The notes beneath the pieces are model-generated. The model was not told where the DNA came from. It did no database searches and was given only the letters and a program-made list of their open reading frames with translations. Positions 23,601-37,208 of a stretch of 64,000 nt of DNA are shown here, one piece after another (within the stretch, counting starts at the first letter, position 1; every line of letters begins with the position of its first letter). The stretch is from Pelodera strongyloides (taxonomy: Eukaryota; Nematoda; Chromadorea; Rhabditida; Rhabditidae). A program made the translations under genes and the position numbers. Where the stretch lies: NCBI GenBank assembly GCA_036852015.1, contig JAANDG010000231.1:146331-210330 (forward strand), written 5' to 3'.

Positions 23601-26600
23601 TTTAGCATAGATGCGCTGCAATGTGATACTCCGGTCTGTTCATCACAGAAAACCGTGTGTTCAACCTTGCTTTCGACATTTATGTTCACATGACCAATTA
23701 CAGGTGTCGATGACGCGTTCTTGATGCAACACGCATGGAATAGACTGTTACCTGATCTGGACCACAATAAACGCCAAAACGAAGCCATCCCGACAATTCT
23801 TGCAAAGGTATTCATATATTTTATGTTGAAATTTACTGTTCGAGCCTAATTCATATAGACATGTGATAAATGAAACGGGAAATTTCCAGTCTTTTTCTGT
23901 TGCACTTCTTTCTTCAGGTATTGGAAGAAATTGGTCCCTCAATAACCTTGACTTCACTTACAAATTCTCTGGCTTTTGGTGTGGGAACCTTTGTTGCTGT
24001 ACCAGCCATACAGGTAAATTTACTTGCGTATTGTGTTTTCCTTATTTGTAAACACTTCAATGTCTTCATTTATTTTCTCATTTTCAAGCTCTTTTGCCTC
24101 GCGGCAGCAGTTGCAATGGTGATGGATTTCGTTTTTGAAATAATTCTATTCGGCAGTCTTCTTGCGGTTTCAGGACGATTTCACAAGGTAGGACATCTGC
24201 AATAATGTTTTAGACATCTTTCAAGAACTCTTATTTTTTTATACAATATTAATTTAATTTTCCATAAAACAATATTTAATTTAATTTTCCATCAAATATC
24301 TATATCTTCAGCCATCCACTGGGAAAATGACAGCCCCTCATAAGGGATTTGCGAATTTTCTGTCAAACTACTCAAAGTGGCTGACCAAAAACTCGACTCG
24401 CATCTTCGTTATGCTCTTCACAGCTCTCTTCTTTGTAATCAGGTATGTAGCTGAGATTAATTTCAAATAGATACAATGAAGCTAAGATTTACTCGTTTCA
24501 GAGGTCTATTTTCACTCTATAGTTACTTGCCACTTTCAGCTTGTATGGAACTATTACAATGCAGACAAAGATCAATTCACAGAAGATTATTCCACATGAC
24601 TCTGATTTGCTCGAGGCAGATTTAATGCTGAAGAGGTTCTTTTGGAAGGTTAGTCTATTGTTGTACAAATTCCATCTGTTAAATGCCCAACACTTGTGGT
24701 ATAATATTGGCAGGTTTGTTAATAACATGACCATTCAACTTAATTTTTTATGGTGCACCATATGTCCACTTTTGACAGATGTCTACTTTTTGAGAAGCTG
24801 CCTATACCATTCATCTGATTCACATTTCATGATCTTTTTTTGTTTAGTTATTGATTGTCTTCCAATAAACCATATTATTATTTAGGAGTATGAGCCTGTG
24901 CAAATATTTGTCAACTCACCACCGGATATATCTCAAAAAGGAGCTCTGGAGCATTTGAGAGCAATGGTTAAGGACTTCGAAAGTTTGCCCAGATCCATTG
25001 GCGCTCAGTCTACAATGTTCTGGCTGGACGATTATATCAAGGTAAGTGTGATCTTACGATAAATCTAGCAACTATGAAACCCATTGCAAACAAGTTTTGT
25101 CTTATCCGCCTTAAACAGGCCATCAGAAGCTTTAATTTATTTCAGACAATGGACAATCCGTGGTTTCGGATTTTAAACGTTGTCGACACGGGTTATAACT
25201 ATAAAGGATTGCCGTACTACTTTGGATTCACGAAGGCGGGAATGATGTGGAATCAAACAGTCAAATGGCACTATGACGAACGGTACGTAATTTCTTTAAT
25301 ATCACGAATTGCGATGAATATTTCTAGAGTTTCTGATTACCAACAAAAAAACTATTCCCCTTTGGAACGAACGAGCTAATTCTTCATAAGAAAAAAAAAC
25401 GAAAAAAAAATTCAGGGATCGTCGCTTCGTTGTGGACAAGTTTTACCTTATGACTGGACTACATAACGCATCGGACTGGATGGAAAGAGCTGAAAATATG
25501 CTACAGTAAGCAAATAATTTAATGAATCATGGATTCGGTTGCGAAATATTTGTAGTTCCGTACAAAGCATCGGTGGCACTATAGCTTCTAATTGTTTACT
25601 AAATATAAGATAGATAAATGATGTATAGTATATGTTTTTATGTAAAAGTGTTTAGCTGGCGTGGAGTAGCCGAGAAATGGAAGCAGTTTAACGTGACTGT
25701 TTATAACGAGAATTCGCCCGTTTTTGAAGGAATTTTCGGTGAGTACTCACCTTTTTTTTACTCAAAGGACGAAAAACTGAATTACAACTTTAATGTTCTT
25801 TCTTCGTTCTTCAGAAATCTATCGCATAATAAAGTATACGACCTCGAAATTTTCCAGGTCTCCGATGGACAACCTGTCAGACTGCCGCGTGCACTCTTTT
25901 ATCCATGTTTGTAGTCTGCTTCCTGTTTGTACCATCCCCCACAGCAGTTATCGTGGCTTCAGTCGCAATCCTTAACATTAGTCTTGGTGAGTATTTATGC
26001 CATGTTGTGTCTCATGAGATATTTCTAGCATTATGTTAATGATAACGGTTTATTGATTAACAATCAATACAAATAAAGAACGTCAACCAAAGGGAACCCT
26101 GAGACCCCGCGCTTCACAACGCGAAAGTACTTACTAGGGACCAAATGTATAGCTGTATGTTCTGAACTGGGGTGAATCATGCATAATTTGTTCCTAATTG
26201 ATCGGTACATTTTTGCACAAACAAATATTCCTGTTAACACGTGCTTCTTAGGTGTATTCGGTTTCCTCTCCTTATTGGGAATGGACCTGGACCCAGTAAC
26301 AATGAGCGCTATCGTCATGTCAATCGGTTTTTCGGTTGACTACACTGCCCATGTCAGCTATCACTTTCACAGAGCTCATAATATACTGCCAAGGTATCTT
26401 ATACATATAAAAATAATGAATCTCGCTATTATTCGATTTTCCTTGGATACCACTTTATATTCATTTCAGCAAATGTTCACCGTCTGACCTTGTCCACTTC
26501 ACAATATCGGCTGTTGGATGGCCGATGCTAGAGGCAGCTCTTTCCACTCTAGTGTGCTTCCTTCCGGTGGTATTCCACCCAGACTACACACCGAAGGTAT

Positions 26601-27041
26601 GCTTTTTAATAATATTTTCTTCGCCACACCGAGGATTCACCCAAGATGAACACAGTTTGTTATCCATTTTAGGTATTCGTGAGGACAATCTTCCTTGTTG
26701 TTCTCTTCGGCATGTTGCATGGCGTTCTCATTCTGCCGGCCATCCTTTCCATGTTTCCACGGAAATTTTTCCAGAATGGTTTGTTACTATACTTTGTATG
26801 ACTGCTTAATATACAAAAAAATATTTTCCCTCTATCTTTTTTTTTAATTAGAGTAATAAAATTGAATAAGTCTGTGTTAGTGACAACTATTTCAGAACCC
26901 ACACAACCTACTACTCCAGTGCGGCAACTACAAACTCTTCCAATATTGGTGGAAGGAAAAGGGACTGAATGTTCGCTCATTCACTCTTCATCTTCGTTTA
27001 ACAGTTCGGGCGCTCCGTTGATAAACACACCGTCGCCTTGA
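20641..27041 (+). CDS. Patched-related (PTR) sterol-sensing-domain protein
   Basis: Multi-pass RND-superfamily membrane protein; nematode PTRs act mostly in epidermal/cuticle and membrane-traffic processes, probably moving a lipid or hydrophobic cargo. Exons: 20641-20825, 21233-21306, 21585-21727, 21830-21991, 22067-22180, 22414-22533, 22724-22846, 22946-23065, 23137-23290, 23482-23595, 23704-23807, 23918-24013, 24089-24187, 24312-24442, 24540-24648, 24886-25041, 25146-25282, 25416-25505, 25656-25738, 25858-25986, 26252-26393, 26470-26596, 26673-26778, 26896-27041. All junctions are GT-AG and in phase: 987 residues, or 921 from the alternative start ATG at 21246. TM1 is followed by an extracellular loop, the sterol-sensing block (exons from 23137) with GVDDAF, a second loop with Asn-glycosylation sites, and the second TM block with [10 protein letters not shown]. 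These GxxxD motifs match the RND proton-relay positions. The C-terminal tail is Ser/Pro-rich. The first exon is the least certain. Confidence 0.93.
21984..22212. repeat. 40-bp direct repeat spanning two successive exon/intron borders
   Basis: Copies 21984-22023 and 22173-22212 share TTTTCAAGGTA.AAA.CTTAGTTACGCATCGTATGTTGTT with very few differences. Each covers the last codons of a PTR exon, its GT donor and the start of the intron. Confidence 0.85.
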
Positions 27042-27681
27042 GGACAAACGGCTACCTTGCAGATACACGAGTAATCCCTGCGCGATTTATTCACGAGTAT
27101 ACAATCATTTATCAACGCTACTTCTATTCAACATTTTTTCACATAAAATTAATATATAGGATAGTTTGATATTAAACATTCCGAAACAATTTACTTTCTC
27201 ACTGCAAATGTTTGGATCTGAAAAATGTGCAAACGTGGTTCCAACGCTGTCACTATAATTTTGCAATTTTTATTTGATTTCCTTTAAATATAGGTAGCTA
27301 TGAGTACAAATTCGGTACCAATACCAAGTTCCAGAAAAACAAACACTTCGAGATAATTCACTGAGAATGGGAGTTACTGGATTAAAATTGGTATGCAATA
27401 GCCCGGTTAGCGGCTGATTATAAATATCATAAATACCCTGCAGTGTTACACTTCGGATATATATGTCACTACAGGGTTCATTATCGTTATCGTCATTCAT
27501 TATCGTTCGCAGTCCGGGCAATTGCGTTCACGCACAAACTATTGTTATTTAGTAACTACCATTCTCAGCGAATTACCTCCCTGAGTTCGAAATCTTGCTA
27601 CTGCTGCGGTATTTTTCTACAGATCAATTTATATTTAAGTTAAACCAAAGAAAAATTACGAAAATATCGTTACTGCGTTCC

Positions 27682-28112
27682 TTTAAAGGGACAGGCCCAC
27701 GAGAAAAAAAGATTTTCTCCATTTGCTTGTACAGAATGTCGAGAATTTCAGAAATATTACTATGAAAACCGCATTTCCTTGCGCCTAGAACTCGCAGAGT
27801 TATTCACCGGCAAACAGTTCGGCAAGGTACCGTAGTCAGCAACGTCAAAATACATTTTTACGGTTTATATCCGTCCATTTGCATTCTTTCTTTACATAAT
27901 AATTTTTAAGCGAATGAAGATCATCACTAAGATTTTGTTAAGGTGTTTCCAATACTGTAATGCCCTAAAAGCGCAAAAATTGATTCTGTTTGCCGGGGAA
28001 TAACTCTAGGCGCAAAGAAGTACGGGTTTCACAGTAATATTTCTGAAATTCCGGACATTCTGTGCATGTAAATTGAGGACATCTTTTTTTCTCGTGGGCC
28101 TGTCCCTTTAAC
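27682..28112. mobile_element. Inverted-repeat element with TTTAAAGGGACAGGCCCACG ends
   Basis: The left arm (about 27682-27830) and right arm (about 27965-28112) are inverted copies: the left begins TTTAAAGGGACAGGCCCACG and the right ends with its complement. Arms of about 150 bp flank about 130 bp of unpaired sequence. No open frame of note. It lies 0.64 kb after the PTR stop. It is read as a non-autonomous DNA transposon (MITE) or foldback element. Confidence 0.82.
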
Positions 28113-29848
28113 TGAACCGGCTTTCGATATACGTTGCCTGTTACACGTGACGAAACACTAAAGAATTCCAAAAAAATGCTTATTTTTTTCACCACAAACA
28201 ATCTTCGTTAAGGGTTGCAAACGCTCAGAGTTTTCTATATCATTGTGCATAGTTCTCTCAAAGTGCCATTATTAACGTTAGTTCTTTTTCGTTTTCGAAA
28301 TATTATATGTACTCAATTAATGTCACATTTTTGTTCGCCACAGGTTAGATTGATTTTTTTTGTCTATTTTAGCGCAGAAATGTAATTTTGAGTGTGTTAG
28401 AATGGCCTTTACACAAATACGCTTGGTTTGTAATGTGTTCATGTCAAGTCGTTCAAGTAATAATCGCCAAGTATCTTAATGTGCAACTGTCCCAGTTTTG
28501 TTCTTTTCCTAGCTTTATCTATGCATTTCTCGTCACTTGCTTTACAATTCACTGTCATTTATGAAATAAAATTGTGCGTATGACTCTTTTTCTGAAACAC
28601 ATCTTTCCGCATACTAAACGGTAAACGAACGCGGAAACGGCAACACGTAAAATGTATTGTTTAGAGTTCACAGTTTGGATAAATCAGGAGAGGATTCCAA
28701 TATAACTTTTTGAAAAAAAAAAGTGACAAAACTATTTTTTATATACATGACCTGTGAGGAATTATGCCGTTTTCCATTTTTTTCCTTTTTGAGATTGCCT
28801 CAACCTAAAGTTTACCGTGCAAAGGATATGAAGCGATGAACAAGCTTTTTTCAAGTGCCAAAATATACAGCAGACTTCTCGTCTAGAAGTTTTGCAATGC
28901 ATGGATCGGTTAAGCGTAGTGTTTTACAGCTGATATCCGTGTATGGTACGCTACCCAGCCCTGCCTTGACAAAACTTGCGCGATATATTTTTGTATGTTC
29001 GTAATAAATGTTATGTAATGTTATTATACCTGGTAGCATAGTTGCTTCGGTTTATGCTACAAAAAGATGATTTGAGTCTATATGCCACGGCGCTATTTTT
29101 CTTTATACGGTTTCGCGCACAAGAACATTTGAAAAGTTGTCGAACAAAACCTACATATTTCTTCGCCGTTTCCCGGAAGTAAGGTACAGGCACTCGAAAT
29201 AGACATAGCGGATGCACATAGAGGAAATTGTATGGCTGTAACAGTTAGCAACAGTCCTGTAATATTGATCAGGATTCTTTTTAGGAACCAACATGATCAT
29301 AGGGCTAGTCCCTTTGAAGAAAACTACGTGCTGGAACCATATAACTAAGGTGTCATGTAATAGTGTAGCTGGTGCCAACCTCGCTCTTATTCTCATTATC
29401 GTTATTCCTATTGTCTTCATGGTTCTGTCAGAATTCCGTTGTTTCCATTGGTTCAATGTGATTGAGCTATTAGTAGTTATTTACATCTACCTAAAATATT
29501 TTTGTGACTAGTAAGCAAGACATTTCATATGTAATCTTTCTTTTCCACATGAAAGCCAATAAATTTCGGAAACTTCGGAATAATAGACCTGGTATCCATA
29601 CCATACGTCTGGTATTGATATTCTGTGCTGATTCGTATTCATTCTCATTGTTATTTCTAGTGATTCGTATGGTGTGGATTGGTGATGGTGGCAGTGTTAT
29701 CGCCACGTCGTTTCACAGCCTTCATTTTCTATCTTTATTACCTCATTAACTTCGCTGGCGGCAGAGCCCAAGAGAGACTGAAGTCCTGCCCCACCCCGCT
29801 CATTGCTGTGGCACTGAACACACAAGGCTCCGCTCGAATCTGAACCCC
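28113..29848. other. Intergenic region upstream of the large mosaic gene
   Basis: No exon can be supported; short open frames on both strands (for example near 29011-29511) overlap each other and lack splice sites. The presumed promoter of the gene starting at 29849 lies here. Confidence 0.5.
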
Positions 29849-32800
29849 ATGCGGTTGCTGCTTATCCTAGCAGCCCTCTCGGGTCTCTCCCTTGCGGGAA
29901 CCAACAAATGGGGCAACGGTGAGTGTATTCAGTTAATGGAATTGGTTCTTTTTACATCCTTTTATCCATGCGTATTGAATTTTGGACCGATCGACATACT
30001 TTCTTATTATTCCCTACTTATTACTTGTCTTTTTCAGTTTTCAACACGCTCATCTCCTCATCGCCCCAGCAGTTTGAGGAACTTCACAAATCGGCCGTCA
30101 ACTTTCATGGAGAGGTTAGTTCACCTAAATAAAAATCAAATACATCCATTTACATATTAGTTGACTGTGCTAATTACTTAAATGATGTAACTTAAGTAAT
30201 TCAAGAATGTATCTTTGCAGCTCGAGGAGCCTATTCACCTTCGAATGAAGCGTGCCGTGTATTCTGCTCTTGGAATTCAATCGACTTGCGAAGCCGGATG
30301 GACAGGAACTTTCTGCGAGAGCCGTGAGTCAATTACTTCTCAATAAAAACAACTCTGAATTCTTTGATATGTGCTAATAGTAAAAAATCTCATTTAACAT
30401 ATGACGTGAATGCTGGATACATTGGAATAACTTCTATATTACAGCAATCTGCCCGACTCAGGGAACAGTGCCCTCTATCACCCAGTCCCAGTCAAAATTG
30501 ATCGATCAGCTCTCGCTTCCTTCGGGATGTACTGGAACATACTACATTCCAGTAGACAGCATGTCCAATACGCGAATCCTCATCGGAGTATGCGAATTAT
30601 TTTGAGTCAATTGTATAGTTCCTCAAACGTGTGCAGCAGTCCACACCCAATTAATTCATCTACAATGAAATTATGATTTTATTTCTGACCCCCGAAAATA
30701 TTCTGTGATCATTTCTATGTCCACGTATACAGCATTCTATTTACATTTGGCTTGCTTTACGATTAGTGCTTGCAATTTCGAAATGACACATTTGGTGGCA
30801 TCTTCGTCTCTCTTTTTGTGGTTGATGCAATGGAGGTGTAGCATCCTGGAATCTTTGTCCCAATATTTCCTCCATACGAAATGCTCCTGGCCTACCAATC
30901 TAAGAAACCCTTTGCAGGTTTCCACTTCTTCCGGAGTTCCCCTGCTCAACCTGACAAATGCGCAAGGTAAAGATCATAAAACAATCACTCACTTGCTTGA
31001 CACCTTCATAACGTTCTGAGTAAGGACGCAAAAACGGTGGCTTGCTATTCCATTTGCAAATCAGTTGATGATACAAAACAAGATTCTTTAGGACAAGTGA
31101 TCACTCCCGAGACAGTGGTGCCCGCAGAAACTTCAACACACAACTTCTATGCTGGGCTTGTCCCCGGAAAGTACCAAATCAAAGTCGACAATGCAGGAGT
31201 CTCCACAACACATTGCATCGTCTCAGTCGAGGTTATTTGCTAACTTCTCGAACCCTTGATCAAAAAATATCTCAACAACATTTTTTTTGCAATTATATGG
31301 TTCATTAACAGAAAACTGTAAAGGTAAAAAAAAAACACAATTTCTACATAACAGAGCCCTATTAGAGTATATATTCATACTCAATTCTTGAAATCACGGA
31401 TTATTTCTCGCGTCATCGAAGGCGTGAAACTGATAATTCTCACATAAATGGTGACTACAAAGCCAACTATTAATTTAACAGTTTTTCCTATGTACATATC
31501 TTGATAAGCACGCAGCACAAAGCCATTAAAAGGTACTTTGGGCCTGGTGTTACACGCGATAGTGTGGAAAGTAACATTCACTAGAAAGGAACGATGTTTA
31601 GCGAAAATTAATTGGAAAGAGAAAATAAAACAAAAGGCTATATCAAGCAACAATAATGTATGTTTCTAAAGAGGCCGAGGGTTTTCAATAAAACTGTACC
31701 TTATATCGCAAAAACCAAAACCTCTCCATTATAGGCAGTCAACTCTTTCTTGGCCTCTGATATGATCCTTGTGAATGGACCTAAGGAGGACACAGCCCCC
31801 CATTATCACGCCGGAACACAAGGAGTTATGCAGAATTTCGCAATTCACATGTACAACTTTGCTGTTGGAGCAGGTACAGATTATTCCGCAGGATTGCTTA
31901 TGGCCGTCAAGCGTCATTGATTGAATTTCTTACGGCTCTTAGGAGTTCTCTAATCAGTTGATGTGATTAGTGAGCTTGAGTGTTAAAAATAATTACCTGA
32001 CGTTACCGCCGATTTAATTTATATTCATTTCTAGAGTCCAAGGTCCTGACCGTGTATCAGTACAAAAACTCCTCACAGCCTGTGATGAGATCGTTGTTGA
32101 CCAGAAGGTAGGATTATGAAACATGCCAATTGAAGCAAGTTAATGGAAACTAATTAAAAAAATTAATGAGGGGGAAAGAAATTAAACTTCATTGGCGACG
32201 AGCCTGTAAAGGGCTTCATATGACAAAACCACCAGCCAACATATAGTAGACTAAATGTATCCCAACTTCTTTCAGATACCAGTGTTCTTATGAGTTCTTC
32301 GTTGGTGGAACTTTCTCCTGCGATCCGTCTTTGACATATGTTGCCAGTGTTGAAGGAGTCGACCACAATGGATATTCTTTCCGAAGAGCTCAACTGTTCC
32401 AGTGTGTCGCTGCACCTCCGCCAACCCAACCACCGACGTCCATCCCAGCTCAGTGCTTGAATGGAGGTAGTCACAGTAACCTAGATACTTTGATCAGAAC
32501 TCTGGGTAGCTATTAAAGTGAGACACAAACGTTTCTTTGTTTCAGGAACCAAGATGTTTAACCAATGTCTGTGTCCCGAACTGTTCACTGGTGCTGCTTG
32601 CGAACAGGCACTTTGCATGAACGGAGGAACTCAATTGCCGGAAAAACTGTCCTGCCTTTGCCCAGATGGATTCTCTGGAACAAATTGCGACAAAGGTAAG
32701 TGCGTAGGACACAACAACCGTGTCTCCCGCGTTTCATATGCAGCGAAAAGAAGCAGCACGAGCTTTTCCGTGTGCATGTGTGTTGTACTTGTCTTATGAT

Positions 32801-35800
32801 GCTGATTGCAGTGGAGTGCCGCGACAGTATCTCTCAATACCTCACCGATGCGAGGTCCCTGATCGTAGTTGTTCGTGCCACCGCCAGCATGGCACCGTAC
32901 ATCAACAGAATTGTGACAATGGTAAATTTACCCATTCAATGTTACAACTTACAACCACGTTTAGTTTTAAAGGTGTTAAAATAAGAATAAGAAAATATAA
33001 CAATTATACAATAAGTAAACTTTCTGTAGATCGACCAAGAAGCTGAATATCTTGCCGCATATGGAGGATTCCGCAACTACATTCTCGTCACTTTTGCCAA
33101 TAATGGTAAGCAAAGTTCTTTAAGACCACACCTAAACGAAAGTTTCTCAGCTTATTATGTTAATGACATTTTTCTCCCGTTTTAGACTACTCAACCAACG
33201 TTTACTACCCGTCTCAATACAAGAACTTCCTGGACACTCTTTCGTCTTACAACTCGACCACTCGAGTTGGAAATTGCAGTGATTCGGTTGTTACTGCAAT
33301 CGGAGCAGTCTTCAAGGAGGTACTTTATATAACCATAGATGTCACTCTCTGGTTGCATCTTATGATGAACTGTCAACTTTCGATGTCCGGCGTCTTCTGT
33401 GATTGAAATATCGACCACATCTCTTTTCTTGCCCAAAAACATCATTCATTCCGTTAAGGTTCCTCTGCTCAAATCTCCCATCTACATCTTCACAGATGTC
33501 CCAGCCAACGACTATCAGGAGTATCTTTCAGTGGTCGAGGCGAATGCCATGTACAAATTCCCGGTCAGTAGTTACATTTATCACCAACGCCACCAATGAT
33601 GATGTGTCTATACGATGTGTCCCTTAATCATGTGTCTCTAATGTAATTACCTTCCAGATCTATCCATTCGTCATGAACTCGAGCCAACTTCAACAATGCC
33701 AAGTCAACGAAATGTCTGAAGGATACAGAGTGCTCGGAGATCTCGCAATTCTCAGCGGAGGACTTGTATTCAGCCCTGCAGATGATAAATTCGCCATCGT
33801 AAGTTTTTTTTTCGCTTCTTTCAACTGTTCATTTGAGGTCTTTTTGCTAAACAACTATATTCTTCAACAACTAAGTTTACACAAACATTTATTCTCAATT
33901 CCTTTGTTACGCCAGAATTAACGCTCACACATCTTCGCTTAAAAATATCGTGCATATGGGCGCAGCAAAATCAAATACAACAATATATACTATGATACAC
34001 TATGCACTTTTTAGACCGGAACCTTGTTGATTCGTGTGACCAACTTCAAGCAGAACATTGTGATGATGGACGACAGAGTGGTGAGGAATCACACAAATGA
34101 TCATAACAAAAAAAAAAGAGATAGTTTCTGCCTCCCCTATATTTGAGCAATCATCGTCACCATCTATTCTGATCAAAATTTATTGTTTCAGGTGTGTGAG
34201 GACACTGGTTACAAGAGTTTCTTCGTGGATTCGTCTACTTCTTTTGTGCACATCGTCGTAACTGGAGGTTTGTCGTAATGTCGTTCCCGTCTATTTCGAA
34301 GTTCCATCTGTCTCAAAGAAAATTCGATTGTTCTCTTCTTCTAGAAAACCCGATTTTGGCCATAACTGACCCAACCGGAAAGGTCAGTTCCGATAAGGTC
34401 TGGGATGACGGACGGAATCACATTTACTCGATTGTCAACGTGACCGCTGGAGAATACCTGGTCCGAATGTATGGATACAATGTAAGTTGACATTTAACTT
34501 ATCAAATGCCACGAAAAAAAGCCAATGTTAATTGAGCCATTTTTAAAATTCACTAACACCAATCACGCTTTAGTCACAAATGCCGTGCAGTTGGCGTATT
34601 TACGCCCTTTCCGAGTACGATCTCTTCCTGTCAACCACAAGTTTCGTGGCAGAAGATGCCGGATTCGCAGAACCAGTCTATCGTAAGCGTTCTCCTTGCT
34701 GCAATGCGACCACCTTAAAGTCTAATTAGCATATTCTTGAATCCATATAACTATTCAGGATTGTAATCTTCACTATCTTTCCCATCTTCGCTATATAACG
34801 CGTCCCAGATCACTTTTTGTTCTGAGCTTCGACGTAGTGTTAATTAGAAAGGTGTGATATTGGTTTTAATTTCAGAGGAGCCGCGTGCTCTTGTCGCACA
34901 GCTCAATGGTCTCAATGTTTCGGATCCCTTCCGTTTGTTCTCTGAAATTCATGTGATCGCCAATGAGGGAGGAATGGGGCACAAACCACTGTACTTCTCG
35001 AATGGTCGGTATTAATAAACTTCAAAAAGAGGCCAAACTATAATGATTATATGTACCGTTGAGATAACAGTTTCCGTAGTGTAGGTTTGTACCGTTCCGG
35101 TTGTGGATACCATCTGTACTTCGAAGTGGCCAACTTCTGCGAGAGACTTGGACAACTTTTCTACGCAACGGTGGGCATTCTTCAGAAGACTGCACAAACC
35201 AGGACAATTATTCGTTTATACTGCAAGATATATAGAGATAGATAGACAGATATGATATATAGAGAGATAGATAGATATATAGATATATAGATATATAGAT
35301 ATATAGATATATATATATATCTACTATTATATAAACCTTTCAGGTGTACGCTGACGACAACAATGGATTCACGATTCAGAGAACACAAGTAGGATACTGT
35401 GCTGGACGTGAGTGAATTGCGTTCTCGAACTTGGATCACTAATTGTAGACAGTGTTCAAGGAGTTAATATTCAATGGAACTGCTTGTAGGTCCTATCCCA
35501 CCAGAGCCACCAACGAGCTGCATTAACGGAGGAGTGCCAAACCCACAAAACACAACACAGTGCATCTGCCCGCCATTTTATACAGGTTTGCTCTTATCCT
35601 TAACAGAGGACTACTACAATGCGAAACATAAATACCTTTGCAGAATAATTTACTTTTCAATTGCAGGACAATACTGCCAGGATCTGGTTTGCGTGAATGG
35701 AGGAACTTACGCACACGGCAGATGTTCATGCCCACCAGGAACGGGAGGAACTTTCTGCGAAGAATGTAAGTGAGAATTAAACATGCAAAGGCCATCCCTT

Positions 35801-37208
35801 TATCTGAGGATTAAAATAAATTATTATTATATGCGTAAGGGAGAAAGTAAGAAAGGAATCGAGGCGAAAATAGGATTCCGATATTGTAAAATAAAATAAA
35901 AATAAAACTACAGACGCCTGCATCTACTACAATCCGAAGGCAGAACAACACTTCAACTATGAGAGCAAGACGATGAACTTTGTTGTTTCAACCAGACAGT
36001 CTATGCAGGCAGTAAGTGCTATCGTCCAATACCAAAGACAACCAACTTTCAATTTTCGAAGCATGAAAAGAAAAGTGATTCTCTTTTTAGACCTGGCAAC
36101 AACTGTCGAACAATATTCAAAACTTTGTTCGTGACGTTGAATACCATTCGCGGACATGGATTTCGGAGTGGAATCTTATCCTTGTTAACCAGACCAGTTA
36201 GTATTTTTTATTGCATATTGTTCAGACTTAAGTACTATCAATTGCAACATGGCGGACTACATACAATACAGACAAATCGCCCTGAAATAGCAGAAAATAG
36301 CAGAATAATTATGTATTCCCTATTTTAGCTGTGACAACCCTCTCCTCGACGAAGCCCAGCGACTTTGTTGCAAACGTGCAAAATGTCAATGCCCAATTGA
36401 ACAACTACTACGATCCATCGAACACGGTAACCTTAGCTAACATGATTTCCATTGCCTGCAACAAGCACGTAAATTGTTGATACATAATCCTGTTCACTCT
36501 AGAACTGTTCCGTGCAACTCCTTGCGGGAGCAGCGCGGGCTGCAGAGAGATCGGCTCCTCGGTCTTACGTCTACATATTCACCGATTCCGACACTGTTAC
36601 CGACGGCTTTGTGCCACTCTTCAACTCAATCATGGAGTTCCCAATCACGGTTTGTTGCCTTAAACTTAATTGCAACATCGTGAAGGAAAAATTCGCGTGA
36701 GTGATGTCAATCGTAGAGCCACATACGTTGTTGAGACCCCCCCCCCACTTTTCAGATAAGCGCAATCGCAACAGCCCCACAACTCTGCTCTCCAACAGGA
36801 GGATTCAGCTCCAACGTCATTGCATTCGTTGAGTTTACTGGAGGATGGGCATACCATGCAACGAACGCATCTCAGGTAGAACTTCTTTCCGGCTACTTTT
36901 TCCTTTTCATCTCTGTTCCCTCCCGGACTGTTACGCTCCATTTCTCGCTCTCAGTTGCGAAGTTGAAAGGAAATCCATTTTCCAGGTGCTCAACTTCATC
37001 GTCACACAGTACAATTCGGCAACCATTTCCGACAGATTCTTCCAGGTTTGCGTTTGACCTTTTGAAGGAATCGTTAATCTTTATGAACTCCTATAATCCT
37101 TTTAAATATATGCTTTAGGACTGCAGCTCAGCTCCACAGACATACTATATACCAGTCGACGGATTCGCTCAGTCACTGACAATTGCCGTCGGTGGAGATC
37201 AGCCCTCG
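29849..37208 (+). other. Exon map, first half of the mosaic gene
   Basis: Exons 1-31: 29849-29918, 30038-30114, 30221-30323, 30445-30587, 30842-30966, 31021-31231, 31735-31873, 32035-32107, 32276-32466, 32546-32695, 32812-32921, 33030-33105, 33186-33319, 33459-33563, 33658-33798, 34015-34080, 34192-34267, 34345-34481, 34574-34682, 34876-35004, 35085-35170, 35344-35407, 35490-35585, 35667-35765, 35914-36011, 36091-36196, 36329-36426, 36503-36649, 36756-36875, 36986-37045, 37119-37208. Each was chosen by acceptor/donor match and phase. Exon 5 (after GTGTAG) and exon 6 (after TTCTGAG) have weaker acceptors but are the only solution that keeps frame. Confidence 0.8.

Noticed and set aside
25815..25857. 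Apparent +1 frameshift in the PTR exon before the second TM block
   Set aside because: Using the later acceptor TTTTCCAG (exon from 25858) restores the frame exactly; the earlier acceptor at 25814 is not needed.
30918..31025. Apparent frame break between exons 5 and 6 of the mosaic gene
   Set aside because: Reading exon 5 from 30842 in another frame and exon 6 from 31021 closes the frame through both junctions.
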